DNA of 48,559 nt from an uncultured Bacilli bacterium (GTDB lineage Bacteria; Bacillota_I; Bacilli_A; RFN20; CAG-826), in contig CAJOLV010000012.1 of NCBI GenBank assembly GCA_905235515.1, positions 1 through 48,559 on the forward strand. Direction: 5' to 3'. The translations under genes were made by a program, and so were the position numbers. The notes beneath the pieces are model-generated. The model was not told where the DNA came from. It worked only from the letters and a program-made list of their open reading frames with translations, and made no database searches. This document shows, piece by piece, positions 18,296 through 27,115 of the stretch; positions within the stretch are counted from its first letter, which is position 1, and each line of letters opens with the position of its first letter.

Positions 18296-18953
18296 ATTCT
18301 ATTGCAAATGTTAATAATGCAATATTTAACATATTAAATATATTAAGAAAAATTAGTATCCATTCACTTAATGCTAAAGAGATGTATTTAGGTCTTATGT
18401 ATTCCTTTTCACCATTCTCTTTCACTACTTCCATAGCCTTGAAATTTAATGTTAATTTTGGATTAAAAATCAAAGCGAGAGATATAAACATTGCAATGCT
18501 TGATAAGACAATTGAACTGATGGCAATCCAATTCACCGCATTTTGATTCATTCTCCAACTAGCAATAAATATTGATGTGCTTGTCGCTAATCGCAGGGTG
18601 AATGCTAATGTCGCTACAGTAATATGTAATCTCAAGCGTAATAATGGAACATAAAATAAGGCATAAATCGAAAATGTTGATAATATTCCACCAATCATCA
18701 CAAATAAGAGATATCCACTGTAATTTGTATTAAAAGTCGCATAAAAACCACAACTAGATAGGATGAACAACGCTAGTATTAAATGGGTGTAAAAATTCTC
18801 TTTAAATTCTGAACGATAATTTAGTTCAAAAGGAAAACAATTTCTTATATTAAAATCCTCTTCATTTCTTCTTTTATATAATAAAGGAGAAACTATTAAT
18901 AATAAGGCTAGGAAAACAACTGTAAGAGCAAATGTTCCAATGGCAATGACCAT
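18294..18953 (-). CDS. Polytopic membrane protein of unknown function in the rpe-rpmB slot
   Basis: Not recognised. The 219 residues contain about six hydrophobic segments with short loops, a charged loop after the first segment (KRRNEEDF) and one after the fifth (VVKENGEKEYIRPK). It is the last gene of the gmk-to-rpe operon, with its start touching the rpe stop at 18953. In Bacillus this position is taken by thiN (thiamine pyrophosphokinase), to which it bears no likeness. No enzymatic motif is visible; a transporter or a structural membrane role are both possible. Confidence 0.7.
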   Translation of the reverse strand: MVIAIGTFALTVVFLALLLIVSPLLYKRRNEEDFNIRNCFPFELNYRSEFKENFYTHLILALFILSSCGFYATFNTNYSGYLLFVMIGGILSTFSIYALFYVPLLRLRLHITVATLAFTLRLATSTSIFIASWRMNQNAVNWIAISSIVLSSIAMFISLALIFNPKLTLNFKAMEVVKENGEKEYIRPKYISLALSEWILIFLNIFNMLNIALLTFAIE

Positions 18954-19609
18954 TAACGCAATGACTCCATTCTTTCTACGATATCTTTTCGGCCAAATAG
19001 ATATGATCCAGCGACTAAAATATCAACACCGGCTTCCGCACATAAATGAGCGGTTTTGTCATTAATTCCACCATCAACTTCGATGAGACAATCATAATCT
19101 TTTTCATCAATCGCATTTCTTAAATAAGCAATTTTATTTAACGCTTCAGGAATAAATGATTGTCCACCAAAACCTGGTTCCACAGACATCACCAAAACTA
19201 AGTCTAAATCTTTTAAGAATGGGTCAAATACTTCAACTGGAGTGTTAGGCTTAATAGATAATCCAGCTTTCACTCCATAAGAATGAATTAAGTCAATAAC
19301 ATCTTTTACTTCTTGTAATGAATTACAAGCTTCATAGTGGAAAGTAATAATTTGAGCACCAGCGTCAGCAAATTTTTGAATATATTTTTTAGGTTCACTA
19401 ATCATGATATGAACATCATTAACCATGTTATGTAATTTGCTAATTGATTTTAAAACAGGGATGCCAAAAGAAATGTTTGGCACAAAGTGACCATCCATAA
19501 CATCAAAGTGGAGATATTCCGCTCCTAAATCTTCGACTAATTTGATTTCTTCACCAAGTTTTGAAAAATCGGCGGAGAGAATTGAAGGGGCAATCATTAC
19601 TTCTTTCAT
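18953..19609 (-). CDS. rpe: Ribulose-phosphate 3-epimerase
   Basis: TIM-barrel enzyme of the pentose phosphate pathway interconverting ribulose-5-P and xylulose-5-P. The 218 residues include APSILSADFSKLG at the N terminus, HFDVMDGHFVPNISFG (catalytic Asp and metal His, about residues 33-48), VMSVEPGFGGQSFI (about residue 140) and EVDGGINDKTA (second catalytic Asp, about residue 175). It overlaps rsgA by ATGA. Confidence 0.97.
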   Translation of the reverse strand: MKEVMIAPSILSADFSKLGEEIKLVEDLGAEYLHFDVMDGHFVPNISFGIPVLKSISKLHNMVNDVHIMISEPKKYIQKFADAGAQIITFHYEACNSLQEVKDVIDLIHSYGVKAGLSIKPNTPVEVFDPFLKDLDLVLVMSVEPGFGGQSFIPEALNKIAYLRNAIDEKDYDCLIEVDGGINDKTAHLCAEAGVDILVAGSYLFGRKDIVERMESLR

Positions 19610-20475
19610 TGTTCATACCTCTGATTCTTATAAATTGCTTCATTTGAAAGTTTTAAATAACATTCATATGCAATAGGAGAAAGTTCTCCTTTTTCAATTG
19701 TTTCTTTTATCTTACATTTCTTCTCAGAGATATGTAAGCAATTGGAGAAATAGCATTCAGTAAATCTCGATGAAAAACCGGGGAAATACTGGGCAATTTC
19801 TTCTTTGTAGAGCTCTAAATCTAGAGATGAAAATCCCGGTGTATCGGCAATATATCCACCCTCATATGGAAGGAGGATGACTTCTTTAGTTTCATGTTTT
19901 CCTCTTCCAAGAGCTTGCGAGTATTCACCAATATTGCGATTGAATTCTGGATCGATAGAATTGATTAATGATGATTTGCCAACACCAGTTTGTCCAATTA
20001 AACAAGTGACCTCATTTTTAAAGAGCTTTTTTACTTCTTCTAAGCCATCTTTTGTTTTATTGCTAACGACATAAACCGCAACATCAACTTTATTGAAAAC
20101 ATCAATAATCTCTTTGATTTTTTCTTCGTTATTGTATTTATCACTTTTAGTGAGAATAATCTTTGCTTTGATATTATTTAAATTAGCGTAAGTTAAATAT
20201 TTAAACGTCAATAAATAGGAGAACTCTGGTTCGACCAGAGATTCCACAATTAACATTTGTGATAAGTTAGAGATAACTGGTCTTTTTAGATATGAAGAAC
20301 GTGGATAAACCATATTAATGACAAAGTAAATATCATCAAGTTCCACGATATCTCCCACTACTGGTTTAAGTGATGTCTTTCTAAATGCGCCTCTCGCTTT
20401 CACTTTAAAAATGACACCATCATCCGAGGCGACTGAATAATACCCGCAATTTAAACCAACTATTCTTCCCTTCAT
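19606..20475 (-). CDS. rsgA: RsgA, small-subunit maturation GTPase
   Basis: Circularly permuted GTPase that checks late 30S assembly. The 289 residues begin with an OB fold (1-70). The G domain follows with LTKSDK (G4), GQTGVGKSSLINS (G1, about residue 165) and DTPGFSSLDL (G3), in that permuted order. The C-terminal zinc knuckle C-x4-C-x-H-x5-C is intact in TECYFSNCLHISEKKC. It overlaps both neighbours by 4 bases; the stop is TGA. Confidence 0.97.
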   Translation of the reverse strand: MKGRIVGLNCGYYSVASDDGVIFKVKARGAFRKTSLKPVVGDIVELDDIYFVINMVYPRSSYLKRPVISNLSQMLIVESLVEPEFSYLLTFKYLTYANLNNIKAKIILTKSDKYNNEEKIKEIIDVFNKVDVAVYVVSNKTKDGLEEVKKLFKNEVTCLIGQTGVGKSSLINSIDPEFNRNIGEYSQALGRGKHETKEVILLPYEGGYIADTPGFSSLDLELYKEEIAQYFPGFSSRFTECYFSNCLHISEKKCKIKETIEKGELSPIAYECYLKLSNEAIYKNQRYEQ

Positions 20476-21356
20476 GATTTTTTACCAAATATTTTCTTAA
20501 AAAATGACTTCTTTTCGTTTAACAATTCCGGGTGGGTTTGGAAAATTTTGAGATCATCATAAAATTCTTTTGCGGTTTTATAACGTAATTTTAAATTCTT
20601 ATTGGTGGCTTTAAAAATAATTCTTTCCACTTCCTTAGGACAATAGGGAATATATTTTCTTGGTGATGGGAATTTCTCACGGATATGAGCGATTGCGATA
20701 TTTACGGAATTATCTCCATCAAATGGCACATGTCCAGTAATAAGTTCAAAAAATGTAATCCCCGCTGCATAAATATCAGATTGTGGAGAGGCTGATTTAC
20801 CCGTCAATATTTCAGGCGCTAAATATTGCACTGAACCAACGATATCTTTTGTTTCAGTTTCACTGACAACACTTTCAGATTCGGCAATGCCGAAATCACC
20901 TAATTTAATTAAGCCATCGGGTAAGATGAAGACATTATCTGGTTTGACATCGCGATGGATAATTCCATGTCCATGAGCGTAATATAATGCGCTTGTTAAT
21001 TGAAGCATTACACTGACAGTTTCAGGTAAAGATAATTTGCTATTAATATCTAATACTTCTTTTAAAGTTTGACCACTCATATATTCATTTATGATATATG
21101 GTTTACCATCAATGGCCCCGTGGTTATAGACTTCAACTATGTTGATATGTCTTAAACTAGCAGCAATAGTCGCTTCATTTTCAAAACGCTTAAAATTGAT
21201 GGGATTTTTCATCACATCTTCTCTAATCATTTTCACTGCGACGGTTTTACGGCTGATAATATCTAAAGCTTCATAGACTTCAGACATTCCACCATGACCA
21301 ATTCTTCCAGTTATTTGATATCTATCATCAACAATTGTGCCTACTTTTAAGGCCAT
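20472..21356 (-). CDS. prkC: PrkC-type Ser/Thr protein kinase lacking membrane and PASTA parts
   Basis: Hanks-type kinase domain with all key motifs: glycine loop GHGGMSEVYEA, lysine in VAVKMI (about residue 40), HRDVKPDN catalytic loop (about residue 134), DFG (about residue 153) and LAPE. The protein ends at residue 294, right after the kinase domain, with a basic, aromatic tail (SFFKKIFGKKS). Usual PrkC/StkP proteins have about 600 residues with one membrane segment and extracellular PASTA repeats that sense muropeptides; these are absent here. The gene is intact and followed by rsgA without a gap. It is coupled to the phosphatase gene upstream, so the kinase/phosphatase pair is conserved although the sensor is lost. 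Confidence 0.92.
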   Translation of the reverse strand: MALKVGTIVDDRYQITGRIGHGGMSEVYEALDIISRKTVAVKMIREDVMKNPINFKRFENEATIAASLRHINIVEVYNHGAIDGKPYIINEYMSGQTLKEVLDINSKLSLPETVSVMLQLTSALYYAHGHGIIHRDVKPDNVFILPDGLIKLGDFGIAESESVVSETETKDIVGSVQYLAPEILTGKSASPQSDIYAAGITFFELITGHVPFDGDNSVNIAIAHIREKFPSPRKYIPYCPKEVERIIFKATNKNLKLRYKTAKEFYDDLKIFQTHPELLNEKKSFFKKIFGKKS

Positions 21357-22114
21357 TATTTTTCAGCCTCCCAAATTGCCACAGCAATGTTATCTGAACC
21401 CCCATTTGCATTAGCAATATTGATAAATTCATTGGCTTTTTGACTGGCTGAATCATCACTTTTTAAGATTGAAGAAATAGCGTTCAAATTACAGTTATTG
21501 TATAAGCCATCACTACAAACAAGTAATGAACTATTAGTGTATGGATAAGATTTAAAATCTAATTCCACATTTGGCGACATACCCATCGCGTTAATTAAAA
21601 CGTGACGTTTTGGGTGGGTTGCCATTTCTTCTTTTGTAATTTTTCCAGTCTTATAGAGATAATTAACATAAGTTTGATCATCTGTTAATTGTGTTAATTG
21701 ATTGTCTTTTAATTCATAAATGCGTGAGTCACCAACTTGCACGGTGAAAAGGGTACCTTCATAAATGAGGGCTAAAGATAAAGTAGTACCCATATTCTTT
21801 AATTCTGGTTTTTCACTAGCTTCTTTGTAAATCAAACGATTGGCATCTTTGACAATTTTAATGAGCCAAGATTTAGCGGCCATCGCATTAAAGAATCTTT
21901 GTTTCTTTAAAAATGAATTAGCCACTGTGTCTAACGCCACTTGAGCAGCATATTCACCTTTGTTTTGTCCACCCATGCCATCACAAACGATTAAAAGGAT
22001 GTTTCCTTTTGCATTTGTAAAAGCACCGGCTCTATCTTCATTAGTCAATCTGACTTTACCGATGTCAGTTTTGCAGGCAAAACTACCGTACACATAATTC
22101 TTCTTACTTTTCAT
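21356..22114 (-). CDS. stp: PP2C-family Ser/Thr phosphatase, partner of PrkC
   Basis: Metal-dependent phosphatase reversing PrkC phosphorylation. Motifs in order: KTDIGKVRLTNEDRAG (Arg and Asp, residue 15 on), VCDGMGGQNKGEYAAQVA (metal aspartate), VQVGDSRIYEL, VCSDGLYN and GGSDNIAVAIW. I chose the ATG at 22114 (252 residues), which has GAGGG 6 bases upstream; a GTG at 22126 would add four residues but has no ribosome site. It overlaps the end of rlmN by 11 bases. Confidence 0.95.
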   Translation of the reverse strand: MKSKKNYVYGSFACKTDIGKVRLTNEDRAGAFTNAKGNILLIVCDGMGGQNKGEYAAQVALDTVANSFLKKQRFFNAMAAKSWLIKIVKDANRLIYKEASEKPELKNMGTTLSLALIYEGTLFTVQVGDSRIYELKDNQLTQLTDDQTYVNYLYKTGKITKEEMATHPKRHVLINAMGMSPNVELDFKSYPYTNSSLLVCSDGLYNNCNLNAISSILKSDDSASQKANEFINIANANGGSDNIAVAIWEAEK

Positions 22115-23156
22115 AAGCGCCCTCACTTTTAGCCTTTAGTTGGCCACACGCAGCATCTATATCACTACCGAATTCTTTGCGGATAGTCGCTGTCACTCCA
22201 CCTTTTGTGAGCATGTCTAAAAAGGCGTGTACGCGATTACCACTTGAGCGGTGATATTTGTCATTTTTATTTGTTTCATTATAGGGGATGAGATTAACGT
22301 AGCCCATTGTCCCTTTGATTAGATTAATTAGTTGGTCAGCACATTCCTTAGTGTCATTAATTCCTTCTAAAAGAAGGTATTCATAAGTCACTCTTCTGCC
22401 GCTGATTTGTTCATATTCTTTAACAGCAGGCATAAGTTTTTCTAATGGATATGCTTTATTAACTTTCATCAGTGCATTTCTCAATTCATTATTTGGAGCG
22501 TGCAATGAAATTGCTAAATTAGTTTGTAAACCTTCTTTTGCGTATTTTAAGATCCCATCTATCAAACCACATGTTGATACAGTGATGTGTCTTGCTCCAA
22601 TCGCCAATCCTTTTTGATGATTGATGATACGGATGAAATCCATGACATTGTCATAATTATCAAATGGTTCACCAGTACCCATTACCACAACATGAGTGAC
22701 ATGTTGGCCTTTCCCTTCTTCTTTTAAAAGATTGTTAATGACAAGGACTTGTCCCACCATTTCTTCTGGTTCAAGGTTTCTTTGCTTGCCTAAGATACCA
22801 GATGAACAGAACGAACACGCCATATTACAACCAACTTGGCTAGATACGCATACAGCGCATCCGTAGTTATAGCGCATTAATACACATTCGACTTTCATGC
22901 CATCTTTTAATTCTAAAAGAAGTTTGATTGTTCCATCTTGACTCACTTGTTTGGTGTGAATTTTTGGTAAATCTAAACAATATTTCTCTTTGAGAACTTC
23001 TCTGAATTTTAATGAAACATCGGTCATCTCATCAAAAGATATAGCGCGTTTTTCATAAATCCAAGTGTATAGTTGGATAGCGCGGTATTTCTTTTGCCCT
23101 TCGCTAAGCATTAGTTCCGTTAATTCATTAATTTCTTGACCATAGAGATTAATCAT
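22104..23156 (-). CDS. rlmN: RlmN, dual 23S rRNA A2503 / tRNA A37 methyltransferase
   Basis: Radical-SAM enzyme adding a methyl to C2 of adenine. The Fe-S motif C-x3-C-x2-C is GCNMACSFCSS (about residue 100), followed by GMGEPFDNYDN. A catalytic cysteine lies near the C terminus in DIDAACGQL and the second in GCAVCVS. I place the start at 23156 (350 residues), where AGAGGT precedes the ATG; longer in-frame starts reach back into the upstream gene. It overlaps that gene by 8 bases. Confidence 0.95.
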   Translation of the reverse strand: MINLYGQEINELTELMLSEGQKKYRAIQLYTWIYEKRAISFDEMTDVSLKFREVLKEKYCLDLPKIHTKQVSQDGTIKLLLELKDGMKVECVLMRYNYGCAVCVSSQVGCNMACSFCSSGILGKQRNLEPEEMVGQVLVINNLLKEEGKGQHVTHVVVMGTGEPFDNYDNVMDFIRIINHQKGLAIGARHITVSTCGLIDGILKYAKEGLQTNLAISLHAPNNELRNALMKVNKAYPLEKLMPAVKEYEQISGRRVTYEYLLLEGINDTKECADQLINLIKGTMGYVNLIPYNETNKNDKYHRSSGNRVHAFLDMLTKGGVTATIRKEFGSDIDAACGQLKAKSEGAYEK

Positions 23157-24396
23157 GAGGAACCTCTTTTCTAAAAATCGCAAAATAATAGGTTGAATTG
23201 TATTTATCAAATGGGAGGAATTGTTTTTGTTCCACTAAGACGAAATCTGGGTGATTTTTAATAAAATCATCAAGGATTTGCAATGTTTCTTTCTTATTCA
23301 TTGTGCTGACGGCATAAACTAATTGCCCGCCTTCTTCAATAAATTCACTAGCGTCATGAAGGGCAAGTTTTTGATTAGCGATATAGCCATCTAATTCTTC
23401 TTGTTTAATACGATTAAAATAATCAGGTGATTTTCTTAGTTCTGCAAAGTTGGTATTCTTTGGTAAAACAAAGAAAGTATGAACTTTTTCTGAAAGGCAA
23501 GTAATTATAGAAGAATGATTTGCTTGATATAAATTAACTTTGTTAAGAGCGTGAGCTTCTAAATCTTTTTTAGTGGAATAATAAGCTTCTGAAGAACCAG
23601 CGATAATATCACACGAAAGATTATTTGATAACATCGCTTCTAATTGAAGATGAATATTATTTTGTACTTCAGAATAAATAGCGATTTTTCTCAATAAATC
23701 TAAATCAAGTTTGGAATATAAATAATGTTCAGCCGGGGTGATTAAAGCCATCTTACCGCCTCTCACCAAGGAGTGACGAACTGGTCCAATATTGCCTTGA
23801 TATTGATATAAACCTTCAGCGAATGAAGGAACAAAATCATTATTTTTATTCAGCTCATCATCATTGATTTTAGAAGTATTTTTAATCATATAATGATTAC
23901 TTGGTTTATTGATGCTTTTAACAATTTTATATGTATAGCCTTTAAAGTGTTTCATCCACATCTTTAAAACCCAAGTTGGGACATTAAAACGATAATGGAG
24001 ATATTCAATAGAATTGTTAGAATATTCGGGCGGAATAATTTTTGTTTTGTCTTCAGTTAAATTATCCAATGTATCAATACTTTTTTTACTAATTTGATAT
24101 TGTTCTAAAGCAGTTTCCATTTCTTTACTAGAAATAAGTGGCACAAATAAGCGATTAGAAAGATAAATATGTAAAATAACTTTTTGTTCATTTGAGAGTT
24201 CAACTTCTAAACGTGAAATAAGATTATCAAAAATATAGAAGTGTCTTAAAGAACACCCCACGATATTAGTGAGATTTTTTCTATCATCGCGAAAAATTGT
24301 ATTTTTATTACAAATGTTTTCTATGGCAAGTTTGAATGGCGTTTCTTTATAAAGAATGTCCATCAAACATGAATGTGATAATTCCAATAACTTCAT
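23149..24396 (-). CDS. RsmB-like protein, predicted inactive as a methyltransferase
   Basis: By position (between priA and rlmN) and fold this is RsmB/Sun, which methylates C967 of 16S rRNA. The N-terminal NusB-like helical domain (1-140) and the C-terminal block (EEGGQLVYAVSTMNKKETLQIL, then LPFDKYNSTYYFAIFRK) align with the family. But the SAM loop (D-x-C-A-A-P-G-G-K) has no counterpart in residues 235-270, motif IV DAPC reads VLPK (310-313), and motif VI TC reads VS (363-364). Both catalytic cysteines and the SAM-binding glycines are therefore gone. The frame is open through 415 residues and flanking genes overlap or abut, so this is not decay by frameshift. It may retain RNA or protein binding. 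Confidence 0.75.
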   Translation of the reverse strand: MKLLELSHSCLMDILYKETPFKLAIENICNKNTIFRDDRKNLTNIVGCSLRHFYIFDNLISRLEVELSNEQKVILHIYLSNRLFVPLISSKEMETALEQYQISKKSIDTLDNLTEDKTKIIPPEYSNNSIEYLHYRFNVPTWVLKMWMKHFKGYTYKIVKSINKPSNHYMIKNTSKINDDELNKNNDFVPSFAEGLYQYQGNIGPVRHSLVRGGKMALITPAEHYLYSKLDLDLLRKIAIYSEVQNNIHLQLEAMLSNNLSCDIIAGSSEAYYSTKKDLEAHALNKVNLYQANHSSIITCLSEKVHTFFVLPKNTNFAELRKSPDYFNRIKQEELDGYIANQKLALHDASEFIEEGGQLVYAVSTMNKKETLQILDDFIKNHPDFVLVEQKQFLPFDKYNSTYYFAIFRKEVPHD

Positions 24397-24399
24397 AAA

Positions 24400-24846
24400 C
24401 TATTTAATGTCCTTAAATATGTCTCCGGTATAGATTTGATCATCATCTTCCCCTTCTTCGATATCTTCATCGTACTCTACATCAGTATCGACAAGGTTTT
24501 CTTGGCTGATGAATCTTGGATATTGGTCATGAATCTTTTGATAACGGTTTTCTTCAGAATAATAATAGAATTCCACTGTTTTATGAATGGCCACATCTCC
24601 GATAGCGTTGATTAAGAAATTAGCAACATCATCTTGCACTAGAGCGGTTCTCTTTGGTGCGTGGACATGAATAAGCAAATCCCAAGAAGTTTGTTCAACA
24701 CCATTATGGAAAATCATATTTTGTGGAGCGACAAAGATAACTGCCTCTTCTTTTACTTCGTATAACTTTGCTAAATTTGGTCCTAATTCTCTAGACAATT
24801 GACCGACAACGAATTGGTCTAAACCGTAAACAATAATAGTAATCAT
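24400..24846 (-). CDS. DUF1904-like (tautomerase-fold) protein with acidic tail
   Basis: 148 residues. The first 110 resemble DUF1904: short strand ITIIVYGL, helix VVGQLSRELGPNLAKLY, strand AVIFVAPQNMIFHNG, strand WDLLIHVHAP, helix, strand KTVEFYYYSEENRYQ. This is a 4-oxalocrotonate-tautomerase-like half. The usual N-terminal Pro after Met is absent (MIT…), so tautomerase chemistry is unlikely. The last 30 residues are strongly acidic (EYDEDIEEGEDDD). It stands where fmt/def stand in other Bacilli. Function unknown; the family match is from pattern only. Confidence 0.6.
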   Translation of the reverse strand: MITIIVYGLDQFVVGQLSRELGPNLAKLYEVKEEAVIFVAPQNMIFHNGVEQTSWDLLIHVHAPKRTALVQDDVANFLINAIGDVAIHKTVEFYYYSEENRYQKIHDQYPRFISQENLVDTDVEYDEDIEEGEDDDQIYTGDIFKDIK

Positions 24847-24847
24847 G

Positions 24848-24868
24848 AAAAAAATCCTCTTGTGGATT
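24848..24868 (-). promoter_or_regulatory. Terminator-like hairpin over the ribosome site of the DUF1904-like gene
   Basis: On the minus strand AATCC (24864-24868) pairs with GGATT (24853-24857) across a 6-base loop, followed by a T run. The arm and loop contain the AGAGGA ribosome site of the gene starting at 24846. A TATAAT (24869-24874) lies just before. It could attenuate expression downstream of priA; the stem is short. Confidence 0.35.
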
Positions 24869-24899
24869 ATTATAATATATTAATTTATAAATTTTTAGT

Positions 24900-27095
24900 C
24901 TAAAAATTATAAGGGTCTATATTAATAGATACACTGATGGAATTCTTGTTGGAAAATATGGCAATATAATCGCCTAAAATTGTATGAGAAAGAGCGTAGT
25001 TTTTAAACTTTATAAGCACGGTTCTCATGATTTGGTCACGTACTTTTGCAATATAAGGAGTGGATGGCCCTAAAACCACACCATCATCTTTAAAGTGCTC
25101 ATGTAAATAATCAACTGTGTCATAAGCAACTTGAATAACTGTCTCTTCATTCTTACCAGAAATTGTTATAGCCGCCATAAAAGTATATGGAGGATAAGAT
25201 TGGAGTTTACGCATTTCCATCTCTTTACGATAGAACAATTCATAGTCTTGTCGAGCGCCTAATGTGATGGCGTAATGTGTAGGCATGTAGGTTTGAATTA
25301 TTGCTTCACCCATCTTATCCTTTCTGCCACTTCTGCCAACGGCTTGAGTGATTAATTGGAAGCTTCTTTCGCTACTTCTATAATTAGGCATCGATAAACC
25401 AATATCAGCTAAAACAACACCAACTAAGGTGACATCTGGGAAGTCGTGACCTTTCGCAATCATTTGTGTTCCGACTAAAACATCTGCCTCTTTTTGCCTA
25501 AAAGACTCAATAACTGCTGGTATTTTTGCTCTAATTTTTGCGGAATCACTATCTAGACGTAGAGTGCGACATTCTGGATATAGACGTTTCAATTCTTCTT
25601 CAATTCTTTCAGTGCCAAAGCCAGTTTTCATTAAATAGGTGCTATTACATTCTGGGCAACTTTCTGGCATTGGTTCAACATAGTCACAATGGTGACATTT
25701 GAGCATATTATCAGTCTTGTGGTAGGTTAGAGCAATGTTACAAGTTGGACACCTAAATACATGGCCACATTTACGACAAGAAACATTAGTAGAAAAGCCT
25801 CTTCTGTTAATCAACAAAATAGCTTGTTCGTGATTTGCTAAAACTTTTTCTAGTGATTGTCTTAAACGTTTAGAGAATATATATGACTCTCTATCAATGT
25901 TACGATAATCAAGCATGTTCACTATTGTTGTAGGAGGAAGCTTTTGATTGTTAATACGGTTTTTAAGCATCAAGAGATGATAGACACCCTTTTGTGCTCT
26001 GGCTCTAGATTCTAAAGATGGCGTTGCACTACCTAACAAAACTTTAGCTTTATGAGTTTTTCCACGCATAATGGCGATTTCTCTAGCGTGATAGAAAGGA
26101 ACCACATCTTGTTTATAAGACTCAACGTGTTCTTCATCTAATATAATCAAACCGATATTACTAAGCGGAGCGAATATCGCACTTCGTGCGCCAATCACAA
26201 CCCTGCATTCTCCGTGGGCAATTTTACGATATTCATCATATTTTTCGGCTGGAGTCAATTCACTATGCAAAATCGCGACATTGTTTTTAAATCTTTTGAT
26301 GAAATATTCCATCATCATTGGTGTTAAAGATATTTCCGGAACAAGGAAAAGAACACTCTTCCCTTGATTTAATATTTGGTCGGATAAGGTGAGATATACT
26401 TCAGTTTTTCCACTACCAGTGACACCTTCTAATAAATATACATCATCATTTGTCGAATTAAATTCATTAACGACATTTTGTTGATCTTCGCTGAGAACTG
26501 GTGGTTTTTCATAAATATAGTCAGGAATCGCTAATCTTCTTTTTTCTTCCTTAACAATTTCAATTCTTCCGCTTTCTAATAATTTGTTAACAATAGAGAC
26601 AGATTTGATCTCTCTTTTTAAAACTTTGTCTTCTTGGCTTAATAGTCTTAATAATTCAATTTGCTTGCTGGTGAGACCGGTTTCATCATCATTAATCACT
26701 CTGACATAGATGTCATAGGCTATTTTTGGAGCTTTTAAAGATGACTTTCTCGGTGACAAAGAGGGAGGAAGCATCGTTTGTAATACGCTGATTTTAGGAG
26801 CAATATAATATTCAGATATATGGTCTGCAAGTTGAAGTAAATCATCGTTTAATAAAGGGGATGAATCTAAAACGTCTTTAATCTCATCAATACGAAAACC
26901 TAATGAGTCTTCTAATTCTTCCACTGTTTTATTGGTCTCACTCACTTTAGTGACATAACCGACAATCTCGCGGTGATTAAACTCGATTAAAACGCGATAT
27001 CCTCTTTCTATTTTTTTGTTACCTTTATAAATATATGAAAAAGGACGATTTAATGAATGGCTGGCATATTCTATTAGTGTTTCAACTAGTAACAT
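24900..27095 (-). CDS. priA: Primosomal protein N' (PriA), replication restart helicase
   Basis: 3'-5' DNA helicase that reloads the replisome at stalled forks. The 731 residues include an N-terminal 3'BD domain, a winged-helix part, Walker A EGVTGSGKTEVYL (about residue 222), DEEH box in LIILDEEHVESYK and eight zinc cysteines in two clusters (CRKCGHVFRCPTC … CHHCDYVEPMPESCPEC, about residues 445-490). The C-terminal helicase lobe has GTQMIAKGHDFPDV and QAVGRSGRKDKMG. All motifs are intact. It follows gmk by 20 bases; rpoZ and coaBC, which usually sit between, are absent. Confidence 0.97.
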   Translation of the reverse strand: MLLVETLIEYASHSLNRPFSYIYKGNKKIERGYRVLIEFNHREIVGYVTKVSETNKTVEELEDSLGFRIDEIKDVLDSSPLLNDDLLQLADHISEYYIAPKISVLQTMLPPSLSPRKSSLKAPKIAYDIYVRVINDDETGLTSKQIELLRLLSQEDKVLKREIKSVSIVNKLLESGRIEIVKEEKRRLAIPDYIYEKPPVLSEDQQNVVNEFNSTNDDVYLLEGVTGSGKTEVYLTLSDQILNQGKSVLFLVPEISLTPMMMEYFIKRFKNNVAILHSELTPAEKYDEYRKIAHGECRVVIGARSAIFAPLSNIGLIILDEEHVESYKQDVVPFYHAREIAIMRGKTHKAKVLLGSATPSLESRARAQKGVYHLLMLKNRINNQKLPPTTIVNMLDYRNIDRESYIFSKRLRQSLEKVLANHEQAILLINRRGFSTNVSCRKCGHVFRCPTCNIALTYHKTDNMLKCHHCDYVEPMPESCPECNSTYLMKTGFGTERIEEELKRLYPECRTLRLDSDSAKIRAKIPAVIESFRQKEADVLVGTQMIAKGHDFPDVTLVGVVLADIGLSMPNYRSSERSFQLITQAVGRSGRKDKMGEAIIQTYMPTHYAITLGARQDYELFYRKEMEMRKLQSYPPYTFMAAITISGKNEETVIQVAYDTVDYLHEHFKDDGVVLGPSTPYIAKVRDQIMRTVLIKFKNYALSHTILGDYIAIFSNKNSISVSINIDPYNF

Positions 27096-27115
27096 GTCTA
27101 TTCGTTCCTCGTCCT

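Noticed and set aside
7964-20475. Mycoplasma code with TGA as Trp
   Set aside because: trmB and rsgA end at TGA in ATGA overlaps at correct protein lengths, and Trp is encoded by TGG throughout.
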